NCBI RefSeq assembly: GCF_043555865.1
Contig: NZ_JBIGHY010000004.1
Span: forward strand, 434,001 to 498,000
Length of the DNA stretch: 64,000 nucleotides
Source of the DNA: Pelomonas dachongensis
GTDB taxonomy: Bacteria > Pseudomonadota > Gammaproteobacteria > Burkholderiales > Burkholderiaceae_C
Direction of reading: 5' to 3'
Position 1 is the first letter of the stretch. Each line of letters begins with the position of its first letter. Below the pieces are notes generated by a model, which was not told where the DNA came from, ran no database searches, and saw only the letters and a program-made list of their open reading frames with translations. This document shows positions 1 to 8,579 of the stretch, one piece after another. The translations under genes were made by a program, and so were the position numbers.

Positions 1-518
1 ACATCCTGGCACGGTCCGGCATCATCCTGCTCTTGCCGCTGGGCCTGCACATGGGCTTTTTCTGGGGCACGCAGCCGCTGGGCGGAGCCTGGCTGGCGGG
101 TATGTGGGTGCTGGCGCTGGCGTGGCTGGGCCTGTGCCTGACGGCTTTCTTCAAGCGCGAGACCGACACCGGCATCCGGCTGACGATGCTGGACGAGAAG
201 GTGCGTTTCGTGCTGATCCCGCTGCTGGCCGTGTGCGCCCTCAGCTCGCTGCTGGGGCATGGGCCGTTCTCGGCCGAGACGGGACAGAAGTGGTACTCGA
301 TCAAGATCCTGCTGTACTCCGGCACACTGGTGATTGGCCTGTACCTGCGCTTCGTCATGCGCGAGTGGACGCTGATGTTCCGCGAGCTGGCCAAGGGACC
401 GAACCCGAAGGTCGAGGCAACGCTGGAACGCTCGCTGCGCATCAGCCGGTTCACCGCCTACTGCTACTGGGTCATCATCCTGTCGGTGGCCTTCTTCGGC
501 GCCGTCAAACCTTTCTGA
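1..518 (+). CDS. Integral membrane protein of unknown function (5' partial)
   Basis: The reading frame is already open at the left edge, so the true start lies outside the window; the first in-frame candidate inside is a TTG at 33. At least 161 residues are visible. The protein is strongly hydrophobic, with about four probable membrane segments: the leader region up to residue 12, residues about 14-40, a middle pair around residues 57-75 and 90-107, and a C-terminal segment around 143-158. A charged loop (KRETDTGIR, then MLDEKVRF) separates the first and second halves. I do not recognise the family and see no catalytic motif. It is followed directly by the IS remnant and is not obviously part of the catabolic cluster to its right. 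Confidence 0.7.
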   Translation, partial: ILARSGIILLLPLGLHMGFFWGTQPLGGAWLAGMWVLALAWLGLCLTAFFKRETDTGIRLTMLDEKVRFVLIPLLAVCALSSLLGHGPFSAETGQKWYSIKILLYSGTLVIGLYLRFVMREWTLMFRELAKGPNPKVEATLERSLRISRFTAYCYWVIILSVAFFGAVKPF

Positions 519-564
519 GCCTGACGTGACGGCCCTGGCCGCCTGCAAAAAAGGGGACCACGCC

Positions 565-900
565 TGAACTGCACCCCAAAGGTTGGACACCAATCCAACC
601 GATGGGGTGTTTTCATTGGCAAAGCATGACGAGAGCCTGAAGCTCGAAATTGTTCAGGCGTATCTGGCTGGACCGATTGGGTGCAAAGCCCTCGCCAAGC
701 AGTACGAGGTGGTGCCGGGCAGTGTGCGGCGCTGGATCGCCGGCTACCAGCAGCACGGAGCGCGGGCTCTAAGCAAGAAGTTCGATCACTGCAGCCAGGA
801 GTTCAAGCTCCGTGTGCTGCGCGAGATCAGATAGCAGGAGCTGTCTCAAGCCGATGCGGCTGCGCGATTCGATGTTCGTTGGTATTTGTCGGGATGCAAG
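565..900 (+). mobile_element. Decayed left end of an IS3-family insertion sequence
   Basis: TGAACTGCACCCCAAAGG at 565 looks like the terminal repeat of IS3-family (IS150-like) elements, and a truncated OrfA-type transposase frame follows at once. A small internal palindrome, GGTTGG (581-586) with CCAACC (595-600), lies just inside the end. Similarity fades at about 890-900; no OrfB (DDE integrase) and no right-hand terminal repeat are visible. This is a remnant that cannot move by itself. The right boundary is approximate. Confidence 0.7.
583..900 (+). pseudogene. IS3-family transposase OrfA fragment, broken
   Basis: The frame encodes the N-terminal helix-turn-helix of an IS3-type OrfA: residues like LKLEIVQAYLAG, then ALAKQYEVVPGSVRRWI, then EFKLRVLREI. 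A TTG at 616, leading into AKHDESLKLE, is the more natural start; 583 is also open. An in-frame TAG at 832-834 interrupts it. The same frame continues after the stop with QELSQADAAARFDVR, which is what the family carries next, so the stop is a real mutation in a once-longer gene. The sequence then degenerates and OrfB is missing. Non-functional. Confidence 0.75.
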
Positions 901-987
901 GTCAACTCGGAGGACCGCGCCGCGGCGCCGGGGGCGGGAAGCATCCAGCCTGGCGGGCCTTGCGCGACCCACCCGGCGTCAACAGCC

Positions 988-1464
988 TCACCCCAGGGCT
1001 CGGGCCGCGTCCGCCACGGCGGCGCGGATGCGCGCATAGGCGCCGCAGCGGCACAGGTTGCCGGACATCGCTGCGTCGATCTCCTCGGCGCTGGGCCGCT
1101 TGCTGCGTGGCAGGTTCTTCAGGAAGGCCACGGCTGTCATGACCTGGCCGCCCTGGCAGTAGCCGCACTGGGCCACGTCGTGCTGCACCCAGGCGGCCAG
1201 CACGGCCTGCGCGACCTTGTCGGTGTCGGCCGCAACGCCTTCAATGGTGGCGACCTTCTGGCCCGCAGCGGCCTCGACCGGCATCACGCAGGCGCGCGTG
1301 GCCCCGCCGTTCAGGTGCACCGTGCAGGCGCCGCACTGCGCCATGCCGCAGCCGAACTTGGTGCCGGTCAAGGCCAGCTTGTCGCGCAGCACCCAGAGCA
1401 GGGGCATGGCCGGGTCGGCGTCGACATGATGTTTCGCGCCGTTGATGTGCAGATCGTGTTTCAT
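988..1464 (-). CDS. (2Fe-2S)-binding small subunit of a molybdenum hydroxylase (IorA/CoxS type)
   Basis: A 158-residue protein of the xanthine-dehydrogenase/isoquinoline 1-oxidoreductase small-subunit family, which passes electrons from a molybdopterin subunit through two 2Fe-2S clusters. The N-terminal plant-ferredoxin cluster has Cys39, Cys44, Cys47 and Cys59 (GCGMAQCGACTVH); the C-terminal helical cluster has Cys100, Cys103, Cys138 and Cys140 (CGYCQGG, NLCRCG). Length is normal. The start at 1464 overlaps the stop of the upstream MFS gene as ATGA (1461-1464), so translation is probably coupled. The catalytic large subunit expected next to it is absent: 88 bp past the stop the IS remnant begins. 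Either the partner is encoded elsewhere or the gene is an orphan. The family is certain; the substrate is unknown. Confidence 0.9.
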   Translation of the reverse strand: MKHDLHINGAKHHVDADPAMPLLWVLRDKLALTGTKFGCGMAQCGACTVHLNGGATRACVMPVEAAAGQKVATIEGVAADTDKVAQAVLAAWVQHDVAQCGYCQGGQVMTAVAFLKNLPRSKRPSAEEIDAAMSGNLCRCGAYARIRAAVADAARALG

Positions 1465-2690
1465 CGCGTCTCGAAGTTGCGGTACCGGCCCAGCCCCAGC
1501 AGGCAAAAGGCGCTCAGCACCAGCGCGATACCGGCCGCCGTCAGCACGGTGGCGTAGGAGCCCGTCTTGTCAAAGCTCCAGCCGAACGCGGCGGGGCCGA
1601 AGCCGGTGCCGATGGCGAAGCAGCAGTACAGCAGCGCGTAGGTCTGCGTGTAGCTGCGCATGCCGAAGTAGCGCGCCACGAGGAAGGCCAGTAGGTCGTA
1701 CTCCACGCCCACCGCGAAGCCGATCAGCACGATGGACAGCAGCGCCGTGGTGTAGCTAAGCTGGCCGTTGGCGATCAGCCAGCACGAGATGCCCGGCAGG
1801 CACAGGATGACCAGCGCCACGCCCGGCGCCCAGAAGCGGTCGATGAGCCAGCCGCCCACCAGGCGCCCGGTCAGCGCGGACAGGCCGATGAGGGCCGTCA
1901 GCCCCAGGATCTGCGAGCGCTCGAAGCCGTTGGTCCTCAGGATGTTCTCCATGTTCGGGATCGGGCCGCCGAGCGCGAACGAGATGGGGATCAGCGCGCC
2001 GGCCAGCAGCCAGAAGCGCCAGTCGCGCAGTGTCTGGGCGAAGGTCAGGCCAGCGGCCTCGGCCCGCGCGCTGCCGCGCTGCTGCGGGTCGCCATCGACG
2101 TTGCGGAAAAGGAAGTACGCCACCGGCAGCGCGATCAGCAGTGGCAGCAGGCCCAGGCCGATGTAGGCGCCGCGCCAGCCGAAGCCCGCAATCAGCCAGG
2201 CGGTGTAGGGCTTGGCGATGACGCCGAACAGCCCGGTCCCGGTCAGCGTCAGGCCCAGGGCCAGGCCCTTGCGCTCTTCGAACCAGGCGTTGACGCCGCG
2301 CGTCCAGGTGATGGGCAGCGTGCCGGCGCCCAGCACAGCGATGCCCACCCAGGTCAGGTAGTACATCGTCAGCGAGCCGTCGCCCAGCGCGAACGACATG
2401 AAGGACAGCGAGAACAACAGCAGCGACACGAGCGCCACCGGCCGGGTGCCGTAGCGTCCGGCCAGATAGCCCGTCAGCGGCGCGGCCACCAGCGTCGCCA
2501 GCGTCATCACCGTGATGCCGAAGAACACTTGGCCGATGCCCCAGCCGAACTCGCGCGCCAGCTCGGGCGCCAGCAGGCCGATCGTGTAGAAGGGCAGCGG
2601 AGACAGCCCCAGCCCCACCCCCAGGAAGGCGGCCAGCACGATGGGCCAGCCCTTCTTGAACTCGCCATAGCCTACGGTGTTCATGCTCAT
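1461..2690 (-). CDS. MFS transporter, OFA (oxalate/formate antiporter-like) group
   Basis: A 409-residue, 12-helix major facilitator carrier of the inner membrane, probably importing an organic anion. The N-terminal helix (GVGLGLSPLPFYTIGLLAPEL) closely resembles that of the carrier at 58144-59403, so the two are paralogs. The MFS loop 2-3 signature appears as GYLAGRYGTRPV. The start at 2690 (ATG in MSMNTVGYGEF) is chosen because AGGAG sits nine bases upstream; another ATG six bases earlier has a poorer spacing. It is transcribed away from the FAD oxidase at 2880 and is translationally coupled to the 2Fe-2S subunit downstream. The neighbouring oxidoreductases suggest it imports the substrate of the pathway, but nothing in the sequence fixes what that is. 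Confidence 0.85.
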   Translation of the reverse strand: MSMNTVGYGEFKKGWPIVLAAFLGVGLGLSPLPFYTIGLLAPELAREFGWGIGQVFFGITVMTLATLVAAPLTGYLAGRYGTRPVALVSLLLFSLSFMSFALGDGSLTMYYLTWVGIAVLGAGTLPITWTRGVNAWFEERKGLALGLTLTGTGLFGVIAKPYTAWLIAGFGWRGAYIGLGLLPLLIALPVAYFLFRNVDGDPQQRGSARAEAAGLTFAQTLRDWRFWLLAGALIPISFALGGPIPNMENILRTNGFERSQILGLTALIGLSALTGRLVGGWLIDRFWAPGVALVILCLPGISCWLIANGQLSYTTALLSIVLIGFAVGVEYDLLAFLVARYFGMRSYTQTYALLYCCFAIGTGFGPAAFGWSFDKTGSYATVLTAAGIALVLSAFCLLGLGRYRNFETR

Positions 2691-2879
2691 CCTCATCTGC
2701 TCCTGAAACGGTGCTGGTGGGCGGACACAAGTCCACCCCGCAACGATGATGGCCAGCCCGGCAGGGATCACGAAAGCAGTGTGGGCCGCTATCCAGCAAG
2801 CGAACAGCAGGCCGGTGCGCGCCTGCTGCGGCGGCATCTCTCGCCTAGGCTGGCAGGACTGACATCCCCCGGAGCCGTG
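2691..2879. promoter_or_regulatory. Divergent intergenic region, MFS carrier / FAD oxidase
   Basis: This 189-bp gap separates the divergent carrier and oxidase starts and must hold both promoters. Recognisable elements are AGGAG for the carrier and GGAGC six bases ahead of the oxidase ATG. I see no convincing -35/-10 pair or palindrome. Confidence 0.45.
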
Positions 2880-4490
2880 ATGATTGAGAACGAGGCTGAA
2901 GCCGCCGCCACGCTGGCGCGCCTGCAGGCCGAACTGGCCGCGCTGCTCGGCGACGAGCAGGTCCGCGCCGATGACGAGACACTCGCGCTGCACAGCCAGG
3001 ACATCTGGTCGCGCGGGCCGCAGCGCGTAGCGATGGTGGCGTCGCCTGCGTCGCTGGAACAGGTCGTGTCCACCGTCGCGCTGGCGCGCCGGCACGGCTG
3101 CGTGGTGGCAGCCCGCGGCGGCGGCATGGGCTACACCGGGGCCTACCTGGTGAGCTCCTCACGCACGCTGTCGCTGGACCTGTCGCGCATGGACCGCATT
3201 CTGGACATCAATGCAGGCGACATGACTGTCACCGTCGAGCCGGGCTGCACCTGGGCCGCGTTGCGCGCGGCTCTCGCCCCGCTGGGCCTGCGAACGCCGT
3301 TCTGGGGCCCGATGTCGGGCCTGCGCTCCACGGTGGGCGGCGCGATCTCGCAGCACGCGGCCATGCTGGGCGCCGGCCAGCACGGCATCTCGGCAGACAG
3401 CGTCGTCGCGCTGACCGTCGTGCTGGGCGACGGCCGCGTGCTGCGCACCGGCGCGCGCGGCCAGGGCGGCGAGGCGCCGTTCTTCCGCCACTACGGGCCC
3501 GACGTGACGGGCTTGTTCTGCGGCGACGGCGGCGCACTCGGCATCAAGGCCAGCATCACGATGCGCCTGATCACCAACCCCGCCCACGAGGACTACGCGT
3601 CCTTCGCCTTCCAGACCGGCCGCGACCTGTTGCAGGCCATGGCGGCGATGGCACGTGCGGGCATCGCCAGCGAGATGTGCGCCTTCGACCCCGGCCTCAC
3701 CCGCGTGCGCATGCAGCGTTCCTCGCTGGCCAGCGACGTGAGGACGCTGGGCGCCGTGGTGGGACGGCAGAAGACGCTGGTGAAGGGCTTGCTGGCCGCC
3801 GGCAGGATGGCGCTGGCCGGGCGCGACTTCGTGGGCGAGGAAAACTACTCGCTGCACCTGATTGCCGATGGCCGCAGCGCCGCCGCCGTGCAGGCTGACA
3901 TCGCCGAGGCGCGGCGACTCGCCGCAGCACACCGCGGCGAGGAGATCGCCAACACCATCGCCAAGGTGATCCGCGCCCAGCCGTTCCCGCCGCTGAACAG
4001 TGTGCTGGGCCCGGGCGGCGAGCGCTGGGCGCCGGTGCATGGCGTGGCGCCGCTGTCCACCGCGCCCGACGTGTTCGAGGCCATCGAACAGGTCTTCGCC
4101 GACATGGCGGCGGACTTCCAGCGCTGCGGCGTCAAGGCGGGCTACCTTTTCTCGTCGATCTCGACGAACGCGCTGCTTGTCGAGCCGGTCTTCTACTGGC
4201 CCGGCGAGCGCCTGGCCGTGCATGCGGCCGCGATTCAGCCCGAGCATCTCGCCCGCCTGCCAGCGCTGCCGGACGACCCGGCTGCCACGGCCGTGGTGGT
4301 GCAGGCGCGGCAGCGCGTCATCGCGGTGTTTCAGCGCTTCGGCTGCGGGCATTTCCAGATCGGCCGCACCTACCCCTATTGCGCCAGCCGCGACGAGGCC
4401 AGTTGGCAGCTGCTGGAGGCCATCAAGGCGGCCGTTGATCCGTCGCTGGCGCTGAACCCCGGCGTGCTGGGGCTGGGCGGCACGCGCTGA
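2880..4490 (+). CDS. FAD-binding oxidase, PCMH/VAO family (4-cresol dehydrogenase/GlcD-like)
   Basis: A 536-residue flavoprotein. The N-terminal PCMH-type FAD domain (about residues 50-230) has the glycine-rich ARGGGMGYTGAY stretch and the WGPMSGLRSTVGG and QHGISADSV segments that bind FAD; a C-terminal substrate cap ends with DPSLALNPGVLGL, the usual VAO-family tail. Such enzymes oxidise phenolic, hydroxy-acid or amine substrates. ATG at 2880 has GGAGC six bases upstream; the open frame extends further 5' but that part lies over the divergent carrier gene. The enzyme at 56469-58037 is a paralog (same WGP, TVGG, DLTGLF and FQIGR-YPY blocks), and both are next to OFA carriers. It is convergent with the racemase-fold gene and separated from it by a hairpin terminator. 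No signal peptide. Confidence 0.88.
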   Translation: MIENEAEAAATLARLQAELAALLGDEQVRADDETLALHSQDIWSRGPQRVAMVASPASLEQVVSTVALARRHGCVVAARGGGMGYTGAYLVSSSRTLSLDLSRMDRILDINAGDMTVTVEPGCTWAALRAALAPLGLRTPFWGPMSGLRSTVGGAISQHAAMLGAGQHGISADSVVALTVVLGDGRVLRTGARGQGGEAPFFRHYGPDVTGLFCGDGGALGIKASITMRLITNPAHEDYASFAFQTGRDLLQAMAAMARAGIASEMCAFDPGLTRVRMQRSSLASDVRTLGAVVGRQKTLVKGLLAAGRMALAGRDFVGEENYSLHLIADGRSAAAVQADIAEARRLAAAHRGEEIANTIAKVIRAQPFPPLNSVLGPGGERWAPVHGVAPLSTAPDVFEAIEQVFADMAADFQRCGVKAGYLFSSISTNALLVEPVFYWPGERLAVHAAAIQPEHLARLPALPDDPAATAVVVQARQRVIAVFQRFGCGHFQIGRTYPYCASRDEASWQLLEAIKAAVDPSLALNPGVLGLGGTR

Positions 4491-4522
4491 CCAGCGGCGC
4501 ACACCGCGAGCCGAAGGAGAAA

Positions 4523-4551
4523 AGGCCCGGTCGCCACATGCGGCCGGGCCT
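4523..4551. terminator. Bidirectional hairpin between convergent genes
   Basis: AGGCCCGG at 4523-4530 pairs with CCGGGCCT at 4544-4551, and the stem extends inward with CGC/GCG around a CACAT loop. It lies between the FAD oxidase stop (4490) and the stop of the opposite-strand gene (4572), the place expected for a shared terminator. The T-tract is poor. Confidence 0.7.
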
Positions 4552-4571
4552 GTGTGTTGCGCGCCGCGCGC

Positions 4572-5357
4572 TCAGTCGCGCTTCAGGTCCAAGTGCTGCA
4601 GCAGCGGCCCGAAGCCTTCCACCGCGTCCTGAATGCCGTTGGTGCGCAGTGCGTGCCAGTAAGTCGCGGTGTTGATGGCGATGACTGGCTTGCCGAGGAA
4701 ATGCTCGGCATAGGGCGCCATGCGCGCCATGCTCAGGTTGGTTCCCACCTGCACGATGGCGTCGATGTCGTCGCCGTCGAGCTGCTTGAGCGCGGTGGCG
4801 ATCTGCGGCTCGGTCACGCGTGAAATATCAGTCCAGCTCTTGCACTGCAGCGGCACGTCACGCACCGTCTCTATGCCGTAGTCGCTGAAGAAGTTCTTCA
4901 CGTGCTGGTTGGCCACCGGATAGTACGGCGAGATCACCGCGATGCGGCGGATGCCGCCATAAGCCTTGATGGCCTCCACGCAGCTGATCGGGCCCACGCT
5001 GAAGTCCTTGCCAGCGAGCTCGCGCAGGTGCTTGAGCTGGGCATGGCAGGCCTGGGCGCCGCCGATGAAGGACACCGCCGACACGCCCATCACGTAGTAG
5101 TCGGGCTCGGCCGTCATGGCGCTGCGGATGGCCGCATCCACCGCGGCCTGCAGCACATCCATGCCGGCCATGAAGGAGTCGTTGGACAGCGCCTTGGCGT
5201 TCTCGATGTAGATGTCGCGGTACTGGTTGGTCACGCCGGCCGGACGCATGGCGGCGAACTCGGGCTCGACCACAGTGTTGGTGGATGGGCCGAAGCAGGC
5301 GAAGACCTTGCGCCAGCCCAACGTGTCACGGCCTTGGGGATGGGGAATCTTGCTCAT
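4572..5357 (-). CDS. Asp/Glu racemase superfamily protein (maleate isomerase / arylmalonate decarboxylase-like)
   Basis: A 261-residue cytosolic protein. Blocks such as PEFAAMRPAGVTNQYRDIY, AMTAEPDYYVMG, IAVISPY and the tail LGKPVIAINTATYWHALR are typical of the maleate isomerase/arylmalonate decarboxylase branch. Those enzymes use one or two catalytic cysteines; here the two positions read GVSAV (residues 91-95) and QVGTNL (203-208), with no Cys in either, so the chemistry may differ or the protein may have lost it. The start at 5357 forms ATGA overlap with the upstream cupin gene, so the two are co-translated. With isochorismatase-type amidases elsewhere in the window, a role on a maleate-like product is attractive but unproven. 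Confidence 0.75.
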   Translation of the reverse strand: MSKIPHPQGRDTLGWRKVFACFGPSTNTVVEPEFAAMRPAGVTNQYRDIYIENAKALSNDSFMAGMDVLQAAVDAAIRSAMTAEPDYYVMGVSAVSFIGGAQACHAQLKHLRELAGKDFSVGPISCVEAIKAYGGIRRIAVISPYYPVANQHVKNFFSDYGIETVRDVPLQCKSWTDISRVTEPQIATALKQLDGDDIDAIVQVGTNLSMARMAPYAEHFLGKPVIAINTATYWHALRTNGIQDAVEGFGPLLQHLDLKRD

Positions 5358-6253
5358 ACGTAGCTCGGATCTTTCATGGGGCCGACGGAGCGCGAGCGCG
5401 TGGCCTGCAACAGCACCGGCGGCTCGCTGCCGGGGAACTCGGGGCCCCAGTTGACCGGGTCGCCGTGCATCTCGACACGCGCGTTGTCCGTGTACCAGTC
5501 CACGAGGCGGCCGTCGCAGCGCAGCAGCCACGTCGTGCCCTCGTCGCCGGCCACGAAGTCGCCGTGGCGCACGCCGGCCGGGCGGAAGAAGTACGTGCCC
5601 GGATACATGGTGCCGAAGTTGTATTCAAAGCTGCCTTCCAGCGTGAAGGCCTCTTCGTAGCAGGGGTGGTGGGCGAGCGGATGCTCCTTCCAGTTGGCCT
5701 TGGCGTGGATCAACCGCGTGTAGAAGCCGGTGACCTTGTCGTGGTGCAGCAGCTTGATGAACAGGCCCGGCACCGGCGTGCCGCCGCGCGAGAAGTCCAT
5801 CGGGCTGCCGTGCGTCGGGTGCGTCACGTCATACCAGTCCATCTTGCTGGCCTGCTTGATGACCAGCTCGTGCGCCGGGTTGCGGTGCGCTCCGTGCGCA
5901 TTGCCCGGCGTGAAGGCCCAGTCGGCGTACTCGCGGAACAGCAGGATGCGCGTGCCGGCCTTGGCCTGGACGGCCGGCATCAGCACGCCTTGCGGGGCCA
6001 TCAGGTAGTCGTCCTTGACCAGCACGGCGTCGCCGACGCTGATCTCACCCGACAGCACATACCACTCCGTCTGCGCGGCATGCAGGCCGGCGGGGCGGCG
6101 CCAGTCGCTGGTGAACTCCACCAGCAGCGAGGCCTCGCCTTTTTCCTCGCAGTAGTTCAGGTTGCGCTGGCGCGCCTCGCCGCTGCCGTGCGGCAGTTCG
6201 GCGGGGTGCCAGATCAGGTCTTTCTCGTCGATGAGCTCTACATGCGGTCGCAT
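5354..6253 (-). CDS. Bicupin protein, DUF4437 family
   Basis: A 299-residue protein with two cupin barrels. The N-terminal half carries WRRPAGLHAAQTEWYVLSGE and the C-terminal half HPCYEEAFTLEGSF followed by PGTYFFRPAGVRHGDF, with His and Glu residues that could bind a metal. Catalytic function is not known for the family. A GAGGA motif eight bases ahead of the ATG at 6253 supports the start. It is the first gene of a two-gene unit with the racemase-fold protein (ATGA overlap at 5354-5357). A homologous 281-residue cupin is encoded at 10929-11774 in the large operon. The pairing with catabolic enzymes suggests a metal-dependent isomerase, dioxygenase or lyase, but I cannot choose. Confidence 0.8.
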   Translation of the reverse strand: MRPHVELIDEKDLIWHPAELPHGSGEARQRNLNYCEEKGEASLLVEFTSDWRRPAGLHAAQTEWYVLSGEISVGDAVLVKDDYLMAPQGVLMPAVQAKAGTRILLFREYADWAFTPGNAHGAHRNPAHELVIKQASKMDWYDVTHPTHGSPMDFSRGGTPVPGLFIKLLHHDKVTGFYTRLIHAKANWKEHPLAHHPCYEEAFTLEGSFEYNFGTMYPGTYFFRPAGVRHGDFVAGDEGTTWLLRCDGRLVDWYTDNARVEMHGDPVNWGPEFPGSEPPVLLQATRSRSVGPMKDPSYV

Positions 6254-6353
6254 GGCGGGTGTCCTCGTGTCAGCAGGGGGATGCAGTCATGATTGCGGGC
6301 GCCTCGCGCGCAGCCAATCGAGGCTGCGGCGGTGTCCGCCTGTTGAATGAGCG

Positions 6354-8579
6354 TCAGGGCTTGAGCCGCTGCGCCGGCAGCTTCAGCTCCACCGGCTCAC
6401 CCAGCTCGGCCGCGCTCTTGCCGAAGGCGAAGGTGTAGGTGCCGGCCGGCAGGGTCCATCCGCCCAGGCCTTTTTCCTCGCGGTAGTCGGCCAGCAGGCG
6501 CGGGTCGACCTTGACGGTCAGCGACTGCCTCTCGCCGGCCTTCAGCGGCAGCTTGCCGAAGCCCACCAGGCGCTGCAGCTTCTGCCCGTTGCGTGCAATG
6601 AGATAGGCCTGCGGCACATCCGCGCCAGCCAGCGCGCCGTCGTTGCTGACGGTCAGGCCCAGTTCCACGCCTTGCTTCGCATCGTGGCGCGCCCAGGCGC
6701 CGCTGTGCGTGAAGCGTGTGTAGCTCAGGCCGTGGCCGAACGGGAACAGCGGCGTCAGCCCCGTCTTGGCGAACCAGCGGTAGCCGGCGTCGGCGCCTTC
6801 GTCATAGACCACCTTGACCGGCGTGCGCTCGACCAGCCCCAGGCCCGGCAGCGCGGCGCGCGGCCATTGCGCGATGGACTGCGGGAAGCTCACCGGCAGG
6901 CGGCCCGAAGGATTGGTGGCCCCCGTCATTGCCTCGGCGATGGCCTGCGCGCCCTCCTGGCCCGGGTACCAGGCCTGCAGAACCGCGCGCACGTCGCGCA
7001 GCCAGGGCATGGTGACCGGGTTGCCGGTCTGCAGCACGACGACGACATTGCGATTGGCCGCGGCCAGCTTGGCGATCAGCTCGTCCTGCCCCTGGGGCAG
7101 TGCCAGCGAACCGGAGTCGAAGGCCTCGCCCTCCCACTTGGTGGCGAACACGACGACCAGGTCGGCGTGCGCCGCGTAGGCGGCGGCCGTGTCGGGCGAG
7201 TAGCCGGTGTTGAAGCGGAACTTCGCGTCGGGCAGCGCCGCCTTCAGCGCGGCCAGCGGCGCGCCTGGCGTGAAGACCTGGCGGGTGAAGGTGGTCGACG
7301 GGTCCGTCGCGTCACCGCTGGCGAAGCGCGGCTTGCCGTTGCTGGAGAAGACCTGGCTGGAACCACCGCCCGACAGCACGCCGAAGTCCGCGTTCGCGCC
7401 GACGACCAGCACGTTCTTGCCGGCCAGCGCGGCCTTGTCCAGCGGCAGCAGGCCGCCCTCGTTCTTCAGCAGCACCAGCCCGGCTCGCGCGGCCTCCAGT
7501 GCCACCTGCGCGTTGGCCTTGTAGTCGATGGGCTGGGGCGCGTAGGGCGCCTCGATGCCCAGCGCGTAGAAGCTGCGCAGCATGCGGCGCACGGCGTCCG
7601 ACACGCGTGCCTTGCTCACGGTGCCGGCATCGATCAGCGCCTGCAGCGGTTGGCCGAACCAGACCTGCTTGTCCAGTTGGCTGCCGGCCTGCTGGTCCAG
7701 ACCGGCGTTGATGAACTCGGCCGCGCTGACGGCACCCCAGTCCGACATGACCCAGCCCTTGTAGCCCCAGTCGCGCTTGAGCACGGTGTTCAGCAGGAAG
7801 TCGTTGCCGCAGGCCTTGTGGCCGTTGACGAGGTTGTAGGCGCACATCACCGAGCCGGGCTGGCCGATCTCGATGCCGATCTGGAAGGCCAGCAGCTCGC
7901 TCTCGCGCAGCGGCGCCTCGGCAATGACCGAGTCCGCGTAGAAGCGCAGCGTCTCCTGCCCGTTCAGCGCGAAGTGCTTGATGGTCGACACCACGCCTTG
8001 CTGCTGGATGGCCTTGATGGAATGCCCGGCCAGCACGCCGGCCAGCAGCGGGTCTTCGCCCAAGTATTCGAAGTTGCGGCCGTTGCGCGGGTCGCGCGCC
8101 AGGTTCATGCCGCCGGCCAGCAGCACGTTGAAGCCCTTGGCTCGGGCCTCGCTTGCCACCGTCGCGCCAACGCGAGCGGCCAGCGCGGCGTCGAAGGACG
8201 AGGCCAGCGCCAGGCCCGACGGCATGGCCGTGGCGACATCGCCCGGCCGGGCCAGGTTGGGGTTGCCCACGCCCAGGCCGGCATCGGTGGCCAGCTGCGG
8301 CGGCACGCCCAGGCGCGGTACGCCCGGCACATAGCCGGCCGTCGGCGGCACGCCGGGTGGGAAGTCGGCCTTCAGTCCCGGGAAGGGGATGGGCATCACG
8401 CCCACCAGCAGGCCCATGCGCTCGGCATCGGTCATCTGCGCCTCGACGCGCGCGGCGCGGGCGTCGGGGGCGTCGCGGGCGGCGTGGGTTTCGGCGCTGG
8501 CGGCGTTGGCGCAGAGCAGCGCAGGGACGAGGGTCGGCGCGAGGAGACGCAGCAGGTACTTCTGGCGATTTCGTTTCAT
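6354..8579 (-). CDS. Exported beta-glucosidase-type glycoside hydrolase, family GH3
   Basis: A 741-residue protein with an N-terminal signal peptide (cleavage probably after ANAASA, near residue 29). The GH3 TIM-barrel domain spans about residues 45-340. It has the conserved KHF (201-203) and the nucleophile Asp280 in GWVMSDWG. The GH3 C-terminal alpha/beta sandwich follows (LVVFATKWEGEAFD, LLPLDKAALAGKNVLVVGANAD), and a fibronectin-III-like domain closes the protein (SYTRFTHSGAW, DVPQAYLIARNG). This is the BglX-like full-length architecture, working in the periplasm on beta-glucosides or short oligosaccharides. It stands alone, 100 bp from the cupin gene and 253 bp from the TetR gene. A role in removing a sugar from a glycosylated substrate is possible. 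The start at 8579 has only a weak ribosome site. Confidence 0.92.
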   Translation of the reverse strand: MKRNRQKYLLRLLAPTLVPALLCANAASAETHAARDAPDARAARVEAQMTDAERMGLLVGVMPIPFPGLKADFPPGVPPTAGYVPGVPRLGVPPQLATDAGLGVGNPNLARPGDVATAMPSGLALASSFDAALAARVGATVASEARAKGFNVLLAGGMNLARDPRNGRNFEYLGEDPLLAGVLAGHSIKAIQQQGVVSTIKHFALNGQETLRFYADSVIAEAPLRESELLAFQIGIEIGQPGSVMCAYNLVNGHKACGNDFLLNTVLKRDWGYKGWVMSDWGAVSAAEFINAGLDQQAGSQLDKQVWFGQPLQALIDAGTVSKARVSDAVRRMLRSFYALGIEAPYAPQPIDYKANAQVALEAARAGLVLLKNEGGLLPLDKAALAGKNVLVVGANADFGVLSGGGSSQVFSSNGKPRFASGDATDPSTTFTRQVFTPGAPLAALKAALPDAKFRFNTGYSPDTAAAYAAHADLVVVFATKWEGEAFDSGSLALPQGQDELIAKLAAANRNVVVVLQTGNPVTMPWLRDVRAVLQAWYPGQEGAQAIAEAMTGATNPSGRLPVSFPQSIAQWPRAALPGLGLVERTPVKVVYDEGADAGYRWFAKTGLTPLFPFGHGLSYTRFTHSGAWARHDAKQGVELGLTVSNDGALAGADVPQAYLIARNGQKLQRLVGFGKLPLKAGERQSLTVKVDPRLLADYREEKGLGGWTLPAGTYTFAFGKSAAELGEPVELKLPAQRLKP

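Noticed and set aside
6309..6328. CGCAGCC/GGCTGCG hairpin as terminator of the GH3 gene
   Set aside because: Only seven base pairs and no T-tract; position is plausible but the support is too weak to list.
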